This document shows, in pieces, positions 35,250-42,972 of a stretch of 55,695 bases of DNA. The notes below the pieces were generated by a model, which was given only the letters and a program-made list of their open reading frames with translations, had not been told where the DNA came from and did not search any database. The position numbers were made by a program, and so were the translations under genes. Position 1 is the stretch's first letter, and the number at the start of each line of letters is the position of its first letter. Origin of the DNA: Acidobacteriota bacterium (GTDB lineage Bacteria; Acidobacteriota; Thermoanaerobaculia; UBA5066); assembly GCA_029781975.1 (NCBI GenBank), contig JAKOVQ010000028.1, forward strand, positions 1 through 55,695. Direction: 5' to 3'.

Positions 35250-36389
35250 ATGGGCTGGCTCTTCCTCTCCAGCGGCCTCCTCCTCGGCTGGTCGCTGGGC
35301 GCCAACGACGCGGCGAACCTCTTCGGGACCGCGGTGGCGACCAAGATGCTGAGGTTCCGGACGGCGGCTGCCGTCGGAGGCCTCTTCGTCGTCGTCGGCG
35401 CCGTGGCGGGAGGCCACGGGGCCACGCGGACGCTCGGCCGGCTGGGAGCGATCGACGCGCCCGCGGGCGCCTTCATGGTGGCGCTGGCTGCGGCGCTCTC
35501 CGTGGCGTTCCTCCTGGTCAGGATCGGCCTTCCGGTCTCCATCACCCAGGCGATCGTCGGCGCGATCGTCGGCTGGAACCTGTTCACGGGGAGCCGGACG
35601 GACCTGAAGGCGCTCGGGCAGCTCCTCTCGTCGTGGCTCCTCAGCCCCCTCCTGGCGGCGGCCCTGGCGGCGCTCGCCTTCGTGGCGACCCGCGCGGCGA
35701 TACCGCACGCGAGGGTCCACCTCCTCGAGGTGGACGCCTGGACGCGGGCGGGGCTCCTCTTCGCGGGAGCCTTCGGCGCGTTCAGCCTGGGCCAGAACGA
35801 CATCGCGAACGTGATGGGGGTCTTCGTCCGCGTCTCGCCCTTCCCGGAGACCACCCTCCTCGGCCCGTTCCGCGCGTCGAGCGTCGACATGCTCTTCCTC
35901 CTCGGAGGCCTGGCGATCGCGACGGGGATCGCCACCTACTCGCGCCGGGTGATGCTGCGCCTCGGGTCGGAGCTGACGTCGCTCTCGCCGATGGCCGCGC
36001 TCATCGTCGTCCTCTCGTCGGCCTCGGTCCTCTTCCTCTTCGGCTCCCCCGACCTGCAGAGGCTCCTGCGGGCCGTCGGCGCGCCCGGCTGGCCCCTCGT
36101 CCCCATCTCCGCCACCCAGGCCGTGGTCGGCGCCATCCTGGGGATCTCCGCCGTCCGGCGGAGCGGCATCCAGCACAGGGTCCTCGGCTCCATCGCCCTG
36201 GGATGGGTCGCGGCGCCGGTCCTCGCCGCGCTCATCGCGCTGGGCGGCCTCTTCGTCCTCCAGAACGTGTTCGAGCTCCCGGTCCGCGCCCAGCCTCGGC
36301 CCGTGGCGGCGGCGCCCGCCCGGGTCGACGCGCCCGCGGTCCCCTTCGCCCCCGCGCGGAGCGCCGCCGTCTCGCCCGCCGTTCGCTAG
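35250..36389 (+). CDS. pit: PiT-family inorganic phosphate transporter
   Basis: 379 aa with ~10 membrane segments. Both signature repeats are present: LGANDAANLFGTAVAT at the N-terminus and LGQNDIANVMGVFV in the middle, the duplicated metal-phosphate binding motif. PiT carriers import (metal-)phosphate driven by H+ or Na+. The hydrophilic loop found in eukaryotic PiT is short here. The C-terminal ~50 residues are Pro/Ala-rich. ATG at 35250 behind GGAGG. Last gene of the transport operon and logical endpoint for phosphate released upstream. Confidence 0.92.
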   Translation: MGWLFLSSGLLLGWSLGANDAANLFGTAVATKMLRFRTAAAVGGLFVVVGAVAGGHGATRTLGRLGAIDAPAGAFMVALAAALSVAFLLVRIGLPVSITQAIVGAIVGWNLFTGSRTDLKALGQLLSSWLLSPLLAAALAALAFVATRAAIPHARVHLLEVDAWTRAGLLFAGAFGAFSLGQNDIANVMGVFVRVSPFPETTLLGPFRASSVDMLFLLGGLAIATGIATYSRRVMLRLGSELTSLSPMAALIVVLSSASVLFLFGSPDLQRLLRAVGAPGWPLVPISATQAVVGAILGISAVRRSGIQHRVLGSIALGWVAAPVLAALIALGGLFVLQNVFELPVRAQPRPVAAAPARVDAPAVPFAPARSAAVSPAVR

Positions 36390-36465
36390 GGGCGGGGAGA
36401 GAGCCTCCCTCCTTCCGCGGGGTCCGGTGCCCACCCCGCCCGGCCCCTGTGGCAGCATTCCCCCG

Positions 36466-37140
36466 ATGAGAGTCCTCGTCGTCGAGGACGACGACACCCT
36501 CTCCGAGTTCGTCGCGCGAGGCCTCAAGGAGGCCGGCTGGGCCGTGGACCGCGCGCGAGACGGCGAGGAGGGGCTGGCGATGTGGCCGAAGCAGCCCTAC
36601 GACGCGGCGGTGGTGGACGTGATGCTCCCGTGGCGGGACGGGATCTCCCTCGTCCAGGAGGTCCGGCGCCGCGGGTCGACGACGCCCGTCCTCTTCCTCA
36701 GCGCGCGGCGGACGGTGGACGACCGGGTCCGCGGGCTCCACGCGGGGGGCGACGACTACCTGACGAAGCCGTTCGCGTTCGACGAGCTCCTGGCGCGCCT
36801 GATGGCGCTGGTCCGCCGCTCGACCCGCGCGGCCGAGCCGACGACGCTGACCGTGGCCGACCTGACGCTGAACCTCCTCTCGCGCGACGTGACCCGGGCG
36901 GGACGGCGCCTCGACCTGCGGCCGCGGGAGTACGCGCTCCTCGAGTACCTGATGCGGAACGCGGGGCGGGTCGTCCCGAAGACGGCGATCCTCTCGCACG
37001 TCTGGAGCTACTCCTTCGACCCGCGGACGAACGTGGTGGACGTCCTGGTGTCGCGGCTGCGCGAGCGGGTCGACCGCGACTTCGAGCCGAAGCTGATCCA
37101 GACGGTCCGCGGGGTCGGGTATGTCCTTCGCGCGCCGTAG
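36466..37140 (+). CDS. OmpR/PhoB-family response regulator
   Basis: 224 aa. Receiver with VVEDDD, phosphoacceptor Asp in VVDVMLPWRDG, and KPFAFDELLARL; C-terminal winged helix with RRLDLRPREYALLEYLMRN and VVDVLVSRLRERVD...IQTVRGVGYVL. The kinase gene overlaps its end by 20 bp. A truncated copy of its first codons lies at 22025. The signal is not known; the position after pit makes a phosphate or envelope-stress input possible. Confidence 0.93.
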   Translation: MRVLVVEDDDTLSEFVARGLKEAGWAVDRARDGEEGLAMWPKQPYDAAVVDVMLPWRDGISLVQEVRRRGSTTPVLFLSARRTVDDRVRGLHAGGDDYLTKPFAFDELLARLMALVRRSTRAAEPTTLTVADLTLNLLSRDVTRAGRRLDLRPREYALLEYLMRNAGRVVPKTAILSHVWSYSFDPRTNVVDVLVSRLRERVDRDFEPKLIQTVRGVGYVLRAP

Positions 37141-38545
37141 CCCCTTCCGCCAGACGGTCGCCTTCCGGCTGGCGCTCTGGTACGCGGGGATCTTCGCGGC
37201 CGCCCTCGTCGGCGTCGTGGCCCTGACGTACGGGCTCCTCGCGCGGTCGCTCGAGGAGCGCGACCGCGAGCTGGTGAGGACGACCCTCGTCGAGTGCGCG
37301 CGGCGGTGGGAGACGGCGGGGCCGGTCGGGGTCCGCCTCCTCCTCCAGGACAAGCGGTCGGCCGGGGAGAAGGGGGAGGTCTTCGTCCGCGTCCTCGACG
37401 GGTCGCTCGACGCCCTCTTCCTGAGCACCCCTCCCGGCTGGAGCGACGTCCCCCCCGTCTCGGGCGAGCTGCCGCGCCCCGGGAGCGGCCTGACGTGGCG
37501 GATGCAGCAGGCGGGGCGGAGGGGGATCGTCTTCGAGATGGCCTCGATGGCGCTGCCGGACGGGACCCTCATCCAGGCGGGGCGGTCGACGGAGCTGCGC
37601 GAGGAGCTCCTGGCGCGGTTCCGGCGCGTCCTCTTCCTCGCGGGCGGCGTCGTCCTTCTCTTCGGCGTGGCCGGAGGGGCGGTGGTGACGCACGAGGCGC
37701 TCCGGCCGCTGCGCGAGCTGAACGACGCGGTGCGGAGGACGGTGGAGACGGGGGACCTCGAGGCCCGGGTCCCGACCCGGGGGACGGGGGACCCGCTGGA
37801 CGACCTCGGCGCCGCGTTCAACGCCCTCCTGACGCGGATCTCCGGGCTCGTCAAGGCGATGCGCGAGTCGCTCGACAACGCGGCGCACGACCTCAGGACG
37901 CCGCTCGCGCGGCTGCGCGCCGTCGGGGAGTCGGCGCTCCGGACCCCCGACCACGCCCCGGCCCTGCGCGAGGGGCTCGAGACGTCGCTCGAGGAGGCGG
38001 AGAGGGTCACGTCGCTCCTGAACGAGCTGATGGACCTCTCCGAGGCCGAGGCGGGGGCGATGCGCCTGGCGATCGCCCCGGTGAAGGCCGCCGCGCTCCT
38101 GGGGCAGGCGGTCGACCTCTTCGCCGACTCGGCCGAGGAGAAGGGGATCGACCTCGCCGCCGAGGTCGACGAGGCGCTCGTCGTGGCGGTCGACGCCGGG
38201 CGGATGCGCCAGGTCCTGGCGAACCTCCTCGACAACGCGCTGAAGTTCACCCCGGCGGGAGGGACCGTCCGGCTCGCGGCGCGCTCCGACGGCGACGCGG
38301 CGGTCGTGACGGTGACGGACGACGGCACGGGGATGACCGCCGAGGAGCTCCCGCGGATCTTCGACCGGCTCTACCGGGGCGACCGGAGCCGCTCCGAGCG
38401 AGGGCTCGGGATCGGCCTCGCCCTGGTGAAGGCGATCGTCGCGGCCCACGGCGGGACGGTGACGGCCGAGAGCGAGCCGGGGAAGGGGGCGAGGTTCACG
38501 GTCCGTCTCCCGGGGGCGGTCCGGCCGGACCCTTCACCGCTGTAA
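37121..38545 (+). CDS. Histidine kinase partner of the OmpR-type regulator
   Basis: 474 aa. Two membrane segments (WYAGIFAAALVGVVALTYGLL; VLFLAGGVVLLFGVAGGAVV) flank a ~125-residue periplasmic domain. HAMP follows (LRPLRELNDAV), then HisKA with ESLDNAAHDLRTPLARLRA, N-box NLLDNALKFTP, DDGTGMTAEELPRIFDRLY and GLGIGLALVKAIV. Architecture resembles heavy-metal or envelope-stress sensors. HtrA follows 102 bp downstream, which would suit an envelope-stress regulon. Confidence 0.92.
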   Translation: MSFARRSPFRQTVAFRLALWYAGIFAAALVGVVALTYGLLARSLEERDRELVRTTLVECARRWETAGPVGVRLLLQDKRSAGEKGEVFVRVLDGSLDALFLSTPPGWSDVPPVSGELPRPGSGLTWRMQQAGRRGIVFEMASMALPDGTLIQAGRSTELREELLARFRRVLFLAGGVVLLFGVAGGAVVTHEALRPLRELNDAVRRTVETGDLEARVPTRGTGDPLDDLGAAFNALLTRISGLVKAMRESLDNAAHDLRTPLARLRAVGESALRTPDHAPALREGLETSLEEAERVTSLLNELMDLSEAEAGAMRLAIAPVKAAALLGQAVDLFADSAEEKGIDLAAEVDEALVVAVDAGRMRQVLANLLDNALKFTPAGGTVRLAARSDGDAAVVTVTDDGTGMTAEELPRIFDRLYRGDRSRSERGLGIGLALVKAIVAAHGGTVTAESEPGKGARFTVRLPGAVRPDPSPL

Positions 38546-38646
38546 CGGTTCGGCAAGGTCAACGTCATTCTGGCGCCCCATCCTCTGGGTAGCCGGCGAA
38601 GGGCCCCCCGACCCGGCCGGCAACGAACCAGAGGAAGGGATCCGCC

Positions 38647-40173
38647 ATGAAGAACAAGCTGCTCCTCGTCGCCGCCGTCGCGGCCGTGGGAGGGACCGGC
38701 CTCCTCCTGGCCGGGACGCAGAAGGTCCTCACCGTACCCGCCGCGGCTCGTACCGCCGCCGTCGCCTCCGCAACCGCCGGGACCTCCGCCGGCTCCGCCG
38801 CCACCCCGGCCGACTTCTCGGCGGGTCCCCCCTCCACGGCGTTCCAGCGGATCGCCAAGGCCGAGAGCGCCGCCGTGGTGAACGTCAACACGTCGCACGT
38901 CGTCACCGACCAGGGCTTCGGCGGCGACATCCCCGACTTCTTCTTCCACGGCTTCGGCGGCGGCCCCTGGCAGATGGTCCCGCAGCGCCCGCAGAAGCGG
39001 ACCGAGATGGCCTCCGGCTCGGGCTTCATCATCGACAAGGACGGCTACATCCTGACGAACCGCCACGTCGTCGACGACGCCGACCGCGTCTGGGTGACGA
39101 CGTCCGACGGCAAGAAGTACGACGCGAAGGTCGTGGGGCGCGACGCGAGGACCGACGTGGCGGTCCTGAAGATCAAGCCGCGCGGCCCCCTCACGGTCCT
39201 TCCGCTCGGCAACTCCGACAGCGCGGAGCCCGGCGAGTGGGTGATGGCGGTCGGCAACCCCTTCGGCCTCGGCGGCAACAGCGTGAGCGTCGGCGTCGTC
39301 TCCTACAAGGGGCGGCCGCTCGACCTCTCCGAGCGCGGGACGCCGATCGAGATGATCCAGACGGACGCCGCCATCAACCCCGGCAACTCGGGCGGCCCGC
39401 TGATCAACGCCCGCGGCGAGGCGATCGGGATCAACACGCTCATCATGACGCAGGGGCTCGCGCAGAGCTCGGGCGTCGGGTTCGCGGTGCCGATCAACGT
39501 CGCCAAGTCGGTCCTGCCGCAGCTGCGCGAGAAGGGGCACGTCACCCGCGGCTGGCTCGGCCTCCAGATCCAGTCCCTGAACGAGGACCTCGCGGCCTCG
39601 ATGAACCTGAAGGGGACGGAGGGCGCCCTCGTCTCCGACGTCAAGCGCGGCGGTCCGGCCGAGGAGGCCGGCGTGAAGGCCGGCGACGTCATCCGGACGA
39701 TCGACGGCTCCACCGTCCACGACAGCGCCGACCTGACACAGATGGTCGCCGCGCTGGCCCCCGGGTCCAAGGTGAAGCTCGGCATCCTCCGCGACGGCAG
39801 CGAGAAGACCCTGACCGCCACCCTCGGCACGTTCCCCGAGGGGAAGGGCGGCGAGGCCTCCGGCGGCGCGAGCGAGAAGGGGAAGCTGGGGCTCTCCCTC
39901 TCGCCGCTCGACGAGCAGACCGCCGGCCAGCTCGACATGCCGCGGGGCTCGACGGGCCTCGTCGTCCAGGGGGTCGAGCCGGGGAGCCCGGCCGAGCTCG
40001 CGGGCCTCAGGCGCGGCGACGTGATCGTCAGCGTGAACGGCCACGACGCGACCTCTGCCAGCCAGCTGACGAAGGCCACGGAGGGAAACCATCCCGCCCG
40101 TCTCCGGATCTACCGGGACGACGGTTACTTCTTCCTCGTCCTCAAGCCCGCGGAGTCGGACTCCTCCCGCTGA
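38647..40173 (+). CDS. degP: HtrA/DegP-type periplasmic serine protease
   Basis: 508 aa. Signal peptide near residues 1-23. Protease triad: H140 (LTNRHVVDD), D170 (RTDVAVL) and S248 (NPGNSGGPL). Two PDZ domains follow: KRGGPAEEAGVKAGDVIRTI and VEPGSPAELAGLRRGDVIV. It degrades or refolds misfolded envelope proteins. A Gly/His-rich loop before the protease (FFFHGFGGGPW) resembles the LA loop. The ATG at 38647 has AGGAA upstream. Two strong hairpins follow the stop. Confidence 0.92.
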   Translation: MKNKLLLVAAVAAVGGTGLLLAGTQKVLTVPAAARTAAVASATAGTSAGSAATPADFSAGPPSTAFQRIAKAESAAVVNVNTSHVVTDQGFGGDIPDFFFHGFGGGPWQMVPQRPQKRTEMASGSGFIIDKDGYILTNRHVVDDADRVWVTTSDGKKYDAKVVGRDARTDVAVLKIKPRGPLTVLPLGNSDSAEPGEWVMAVGNPFGLGGNSVSVGVVSYKGRPLDLSERGTPIEMIQTDAAINPGNSGGPLINARGEAIGINTLIMTQGLAQSSGVGFAVPINVAKSVLPQLREKGHVTRGWLGLQIQSLNEDLAASMNLKGTEGALVSDVKRGGPAEEAGVKAGDVIRTIDGSTVHDSADLTQMVAALAPGSKVKLGILRDGSEKTLTATLGTFPEGKGGEASGGASEKGKLGLSLSPLDEQTAGQLDMPRGSTGLVVQGVEPGSPAELAGLRRGDVIVSVNGHDATSASQLTKATEGNHPARLRIYRDDGYFFLVLKPAESDSSR

Positions 40174-40183
40174 CCCGCGCGCT

Positions 40184-40214
40184 CCCCGGGGCCCGTGCCG
40201 GACGGGCCCCGGGG
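40184..40214 (+). terminator. Terminator hairpin of the HtrA gene
   Basis: A perfect 13-bp stem (CCCCGGGGCCCGT / ACGGGCCCCGGGG) with a 5-nt loop, 10 bp after the stop. No strong T-run, usual in high-GC genomes. Confidence 0.65.
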
Positions 40215-40243
40215 TCCTCCCTCCTCCGGCCGACAGCCCCCAC

Positions 40244-40272
40244 CGAGGGCCCGTCCAGGCGACGGGCCCTCG
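40244..40272 (+). terminator. Second hairpin after the HtrA gene
   Basis: A perfect 12-bp stem (CGAGGGCCCGTC / GACGGGCCCTCG) with loop CAGGC, 30 bp after the first hairpin. Together they form a tandem terminator. Confidence 0.55.
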
Positions 40273-40329
40273 CCGCGTCAGCGCCCCCCGCGGGGCCTCT
40301 CCCGCGCGCTCAAATCCTTGCTTTTCGAA

Positions 40330-40446
40330 GGCTTGGACCGAAAACCGAAAGCGCTGTGCGATTCCCTGTGAATTCTCCTGTCGAAATCGCCGATGAACCG
40401 CGCAACGGCGCATCTTCATGCGGATTGCACTCGGTTCGGTGCATCC
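40330..40446 (+). repeat. Intergenic repeat element, copy 1
   Basis: About 115 bp, lower in GC than its surroundings, matching 42719-42835 with little length change. Shared blocks: GGCTTGGA, then 24 nt in both copies, TTCCCTGTG, TATTC/AATTC, CCTGTCGAAA, and a hairpin TGCAC-N8-GTGCA (40426-40443). The surrounding gap (40273-40708, ~430 bp) otherwise holds no gene I can support. Confidence 0.7.
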
Positions 40447-40708
40447 AGCGGATGTCCTTACGAAATGGCGAGTTGCTGCCTCGCAGCGGATGTGAAGACG
40501 GCGTGAAGCCGCTCGGCGAGCGGGTTTTCCGGGAATGCACAGGGGATCCGGGCTGTCAACCCCGTTTCGGGGCCCATTTTTCGCGGTTCTCCGGTCCCCC
40601 GGTCCGGGCTCCCATCGCCCGCTTCGTGAGCACCCAAACCCGACAAACCGGCCCCCTGGACGGCGCCCCGTCGGCCGGGAGGCGGAGGGTGTGCTAGAAC
40701 CCGCCGCC

Positions 40709-41284
40709 ATGAAGAGCACGCTTCTCTCCCTCCTCGCCCTGATGCCGCTCGCCGCGGCGTTCGCCGCCTCCGCGGCCGGTCCCAACCCCATCGTCGTCAT
40801 GAAGACGTCGATGGGGACGGTGAAGATCGAGCTCTACCCCGACAAGGCGCCGGTGACGGTGAAGAACTTCCTCCAGTACGTCGACGACAAGTTCTACGAC
40901 GGGACGATCTTCCACCGCGTCATCGACGGCTTCATGATCCAGGGCGGCGGCTTCGACAAGGAGATGCACAAGAAGCCGACCCGCGCCGCCATCGTGAACG
41001 AGGCCGCGAACAGGCTGAAGAACACGAACGGCACCCTCGCCATGGCCCGGACGGGCGACCCGAACAGCGCGACGGCGCAGTTCTTCGTCAACGTCAAGGA
41101 CAACTCCTTCCTCGACTACCGCGACAGCTCGCCCGAGGGGATCGGCTACTGCGTCTTCGGGAAGGTGGTCGAGGGGATGGACGTGATCGACAGGATCAAG
41201 GCCGTCCCGACCGGCGTGAAGGCGGGGATGAAGGACGTCCCGAACACCCCGGTCGTCATCGAGTCGATGGCCCGGGCGAAGTAG
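40709..41284 (+). CDS. ppiB: Cyclophilin-type peptidyl-prolyl isomerase, exported
   Basis: 191 aa. Signal peptide ~23 residues ([20 protein letters not shown]). Cyclophilin core: [40 protein letters not shown] (catalytic Arg in HRV), and [18 protein letters not shown]. Catalyses cis-trans prolyl isomerisation in the periplasm. The typical active-site Trp position reads Tyr/Phe-rich, as in bacterial PpiA/PpiB. An extended -10-like TGC-TAGAAC (to 40700) lies 8 nt before the ATG. Confidence 0.92.
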   Translation: MKSTLLSLLALMPLAAAFAASAAGPNPIVVMKTSMGTVKIELYPDKAPVTVKNFLQYVDDKFYDGTIFHRVIDGFMIQGGGFDKEMHKKPTRAAIVNEAANRLKNTNGTLAMARTGDPNSATAQFFVNVKDNSFLDYRDSSPEGIGYCVFGKVVEGMDVIDRIKAVPTGVKAGMKDVPNTPVVIESMARAK

Positions 41285-41401
41285 CGGCCCGTTCCCGCAT
41301 CCGGGGCCGAAGCTCCAGCGTCGAAGGCCTGGCGCCGGCGCCGCTCCGGCGGCGCCGCGCTCCGCCGGACGAGCGGGACGAGGGGCGGCCGGCGCAAGCG
41401 T

Positions 41402-42571
41402 TCAGCTGACGCCGGGGACGCCGAGGACGTAGACCGCGAACCAGCCCAGGAGGAGGTGGGAGACGCTGACCCCCACGAGGCTCCTCTGGCGGGCGAAGAG
41501 GAGGCCCCAGAAGACGCTCGGGACCGCCGCCGCGAGCGCGAAGCCGATCGAGAGGTGGAGGTGCGTTGCCGTGAAGGCGAGCGTGGAGACGAGGATCGCC
41601 CGCGCCGTGACGGCGCGCCCCGAGAGGAGGTTCATGAGCGACCCCTGCAGGGCGCCCCGGGCCACCAGCTCCTGGACGGGGGCGAAGAGGCCGTAGAGGA
41701 GGGCGTCCTCCAGGAGCGGCCGGAGCGGCTCGTGGAGGAAGGCGAGGCGGAAGAGAGGGGCGCCCGACCACTCGGGGACGAGGACGAGCGCGGCCCCCTT
41801 CAGGAGGACCAGGACCGCGAGGAAGGGGAGCGTCCAGAGGACCGCCTCGACGACGACGCGGGGCCAGCGCCCGAGCGTGAGGCCGTAGACCTCGAGGGGG
41901 TAGCCGCTCCGCTTCATCATCAGGAAGAGCGTCGCGCCGTAGACGACGAGGATCGCCGCCGTCACCCAGGTGCTGGATCCGGCCCGGTGCACGAAGTCGA
42001 GGCTCTCGCGGAGGGCGAAGCCGTAGAAGCACATGATGACGAGGACGTACCCGACGAAGGAGCCGAGCGCGAGCCGCGCGCGCGACGCCTCGAGCTCGCG
42101 TTCGAGGGCGGAGACGGAGAGGACGTTGGCGCGCCTGAGGTCGGCGTGGCGGCTCCTCAGCATGTTGCGCAGGACCGTCGCCTCGGCGGCGCCCCCGCGC
42201 GCGCCGATCCGGCGGAGCCCCTCGGCCCGCATGACGGCAGCGCGGCACCCGGCCGGGCCGGCTCGGACCGAGGCCGAGCGCGGCTCGTTGTCGACGAGGG
42301 CGATCGTCCCGAAGCTCTCGCCCGGGACCTGGCTGGCGATGACGAACCGTCCCCCCTCCTTCGAGACCTCGACGCTCCCCGCCTCCACGAGGAACATCTC
42401 GTCTCCCGTCTCCCCTTCCGCGAGGATCGGCTCGAAGGGCGCGAATACCCTCACCGTCACGAGCCCTTCGAGCTCGAGGAGGTCGCGGGCGTCGAGCCCG
42501 GCGAGGAGGCTGTTCTCCCGCCAGCTTATCTCGCTTTCGGACCGCGGTGTCGCGTTCGGGGGAGCGATCAT
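41402..42571 (-). CDS. Cyclic-nucleotide-binding domain fused to a CPBP (CAAX-like) membrane protease
   Basis: 389 aa, ATG at 42571. Residues ~15-135: cNMP-binding beta-roll (VFAPFEPILAEGETGDEMFLVEAGSVEV, then PGESFGTIALVDNEPRSASVRA, the phosphate-binding cassette region). Residues ~170-385: 6-8 membrane segments with CPBP/Abi motifs, QELVARGALQGSLM (E-x3-R; the first Glu of the usual EE is Gln) and FTATHLHLSIGF (motif with the metal-binding His). CPBP proteins are intramembrane proteases or bacteriocin-immunity proteins. A cAMP/cGMP-gated version is unusual. Monocistronic; the repeat element lies ~150 bp before its start. Confidence 0.78.
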   Translation of the reverse strand: MIAPPNATPRSESEISWRENSLLAGLDARDLLELEGLVTVRVFAPFEPILAEGETGDEMFLVEAGSVEVSKEGGRFVIASQVPGESFGTIALVDNEPRSASVRAGPAGCRAAVMRAEGLRRIGARGGAAEATVLRNMLRSRHADLRRANVLSVSALERELEASRARLALGSFVGYVLVIMCFYGFALRESLDFVHRAGSSTWVTAAILVVYGATLFLMMKRSGYPLEVYGLTLGRWPRVVVEAVLWTLPFLAVLVLLKGAALVLVPEWSGAPLFRLAFLHEPLRPLLEDALLYGLFAPVQELVARGALQGSLMNLLSGRAVTARAILVSTLAFTATHLHLSIGFALAAAVPSVFWGLLFARQRSLVGVSVSHLLLGWFAVYVLGVPGVS

Positions 42572-42718
42572 GGCGTCGTCGCGGGCGATGATAGACAGTC
42601 TCGCGTCGCCAACCCGCGACGCCGGGAGGAACGACGCGCCCCGGCGAGGACCTCCCCGTTCGATCGAACGATGCGGCCCCGGGACGGGCCGTCGGCGAGC
42701 AAACCCCTGAGAGTCCGC

Positions 42719-42835
42719 GGCTTGGAGAGAATCGCTGCGGTTGTGTGGAATTCCCTGTGTATTCGCCTGTCGAAACGCGCCTCGGACCGCACCACGACGC
42801 GACTTCATCCTCTCTGCACACGAATCGGTGCATTC
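42719..42835 (+). repeat. Intergenic repeat element, copy 2
   Basis: Same orientation on the plus strand as copy 1 at 40330, with the same 24-nt spacing between GGCTTGGA and TTCCCTGTG and the same TGCAC-N8-GTGCA hairpin (42815-42832), whose loop differs while the stem is kept. Lies in the ~400-bp gap between the CPBP gene start and the acyl-CoA ligase end; no other gene is seen there. Confidence 0.7.
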
Positions 42836-42972
42836 TCGTCAACTCGTTCGGAGCGAAAGGGTTGACGGAATCGTCCCGCGTGAAGGCCGCGTGAAGGCGC
42901 GCGCCTGCGCCCCCCCGGGCGAAATACACACCCGCACGGCTCTTGCAAGCCCCTCGACCGGGGGGGAGCGCG

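Noticed and set aside
40310-40540. Minus-strand open frame over the intergenic repeat copy 1
   Set aside because: Similar residues appear in copy 2, but length and flanks differ, there is no start context in copy 2, and the DNA hairpin is what is conserved. Kept only as an alternative in the repeat finding.
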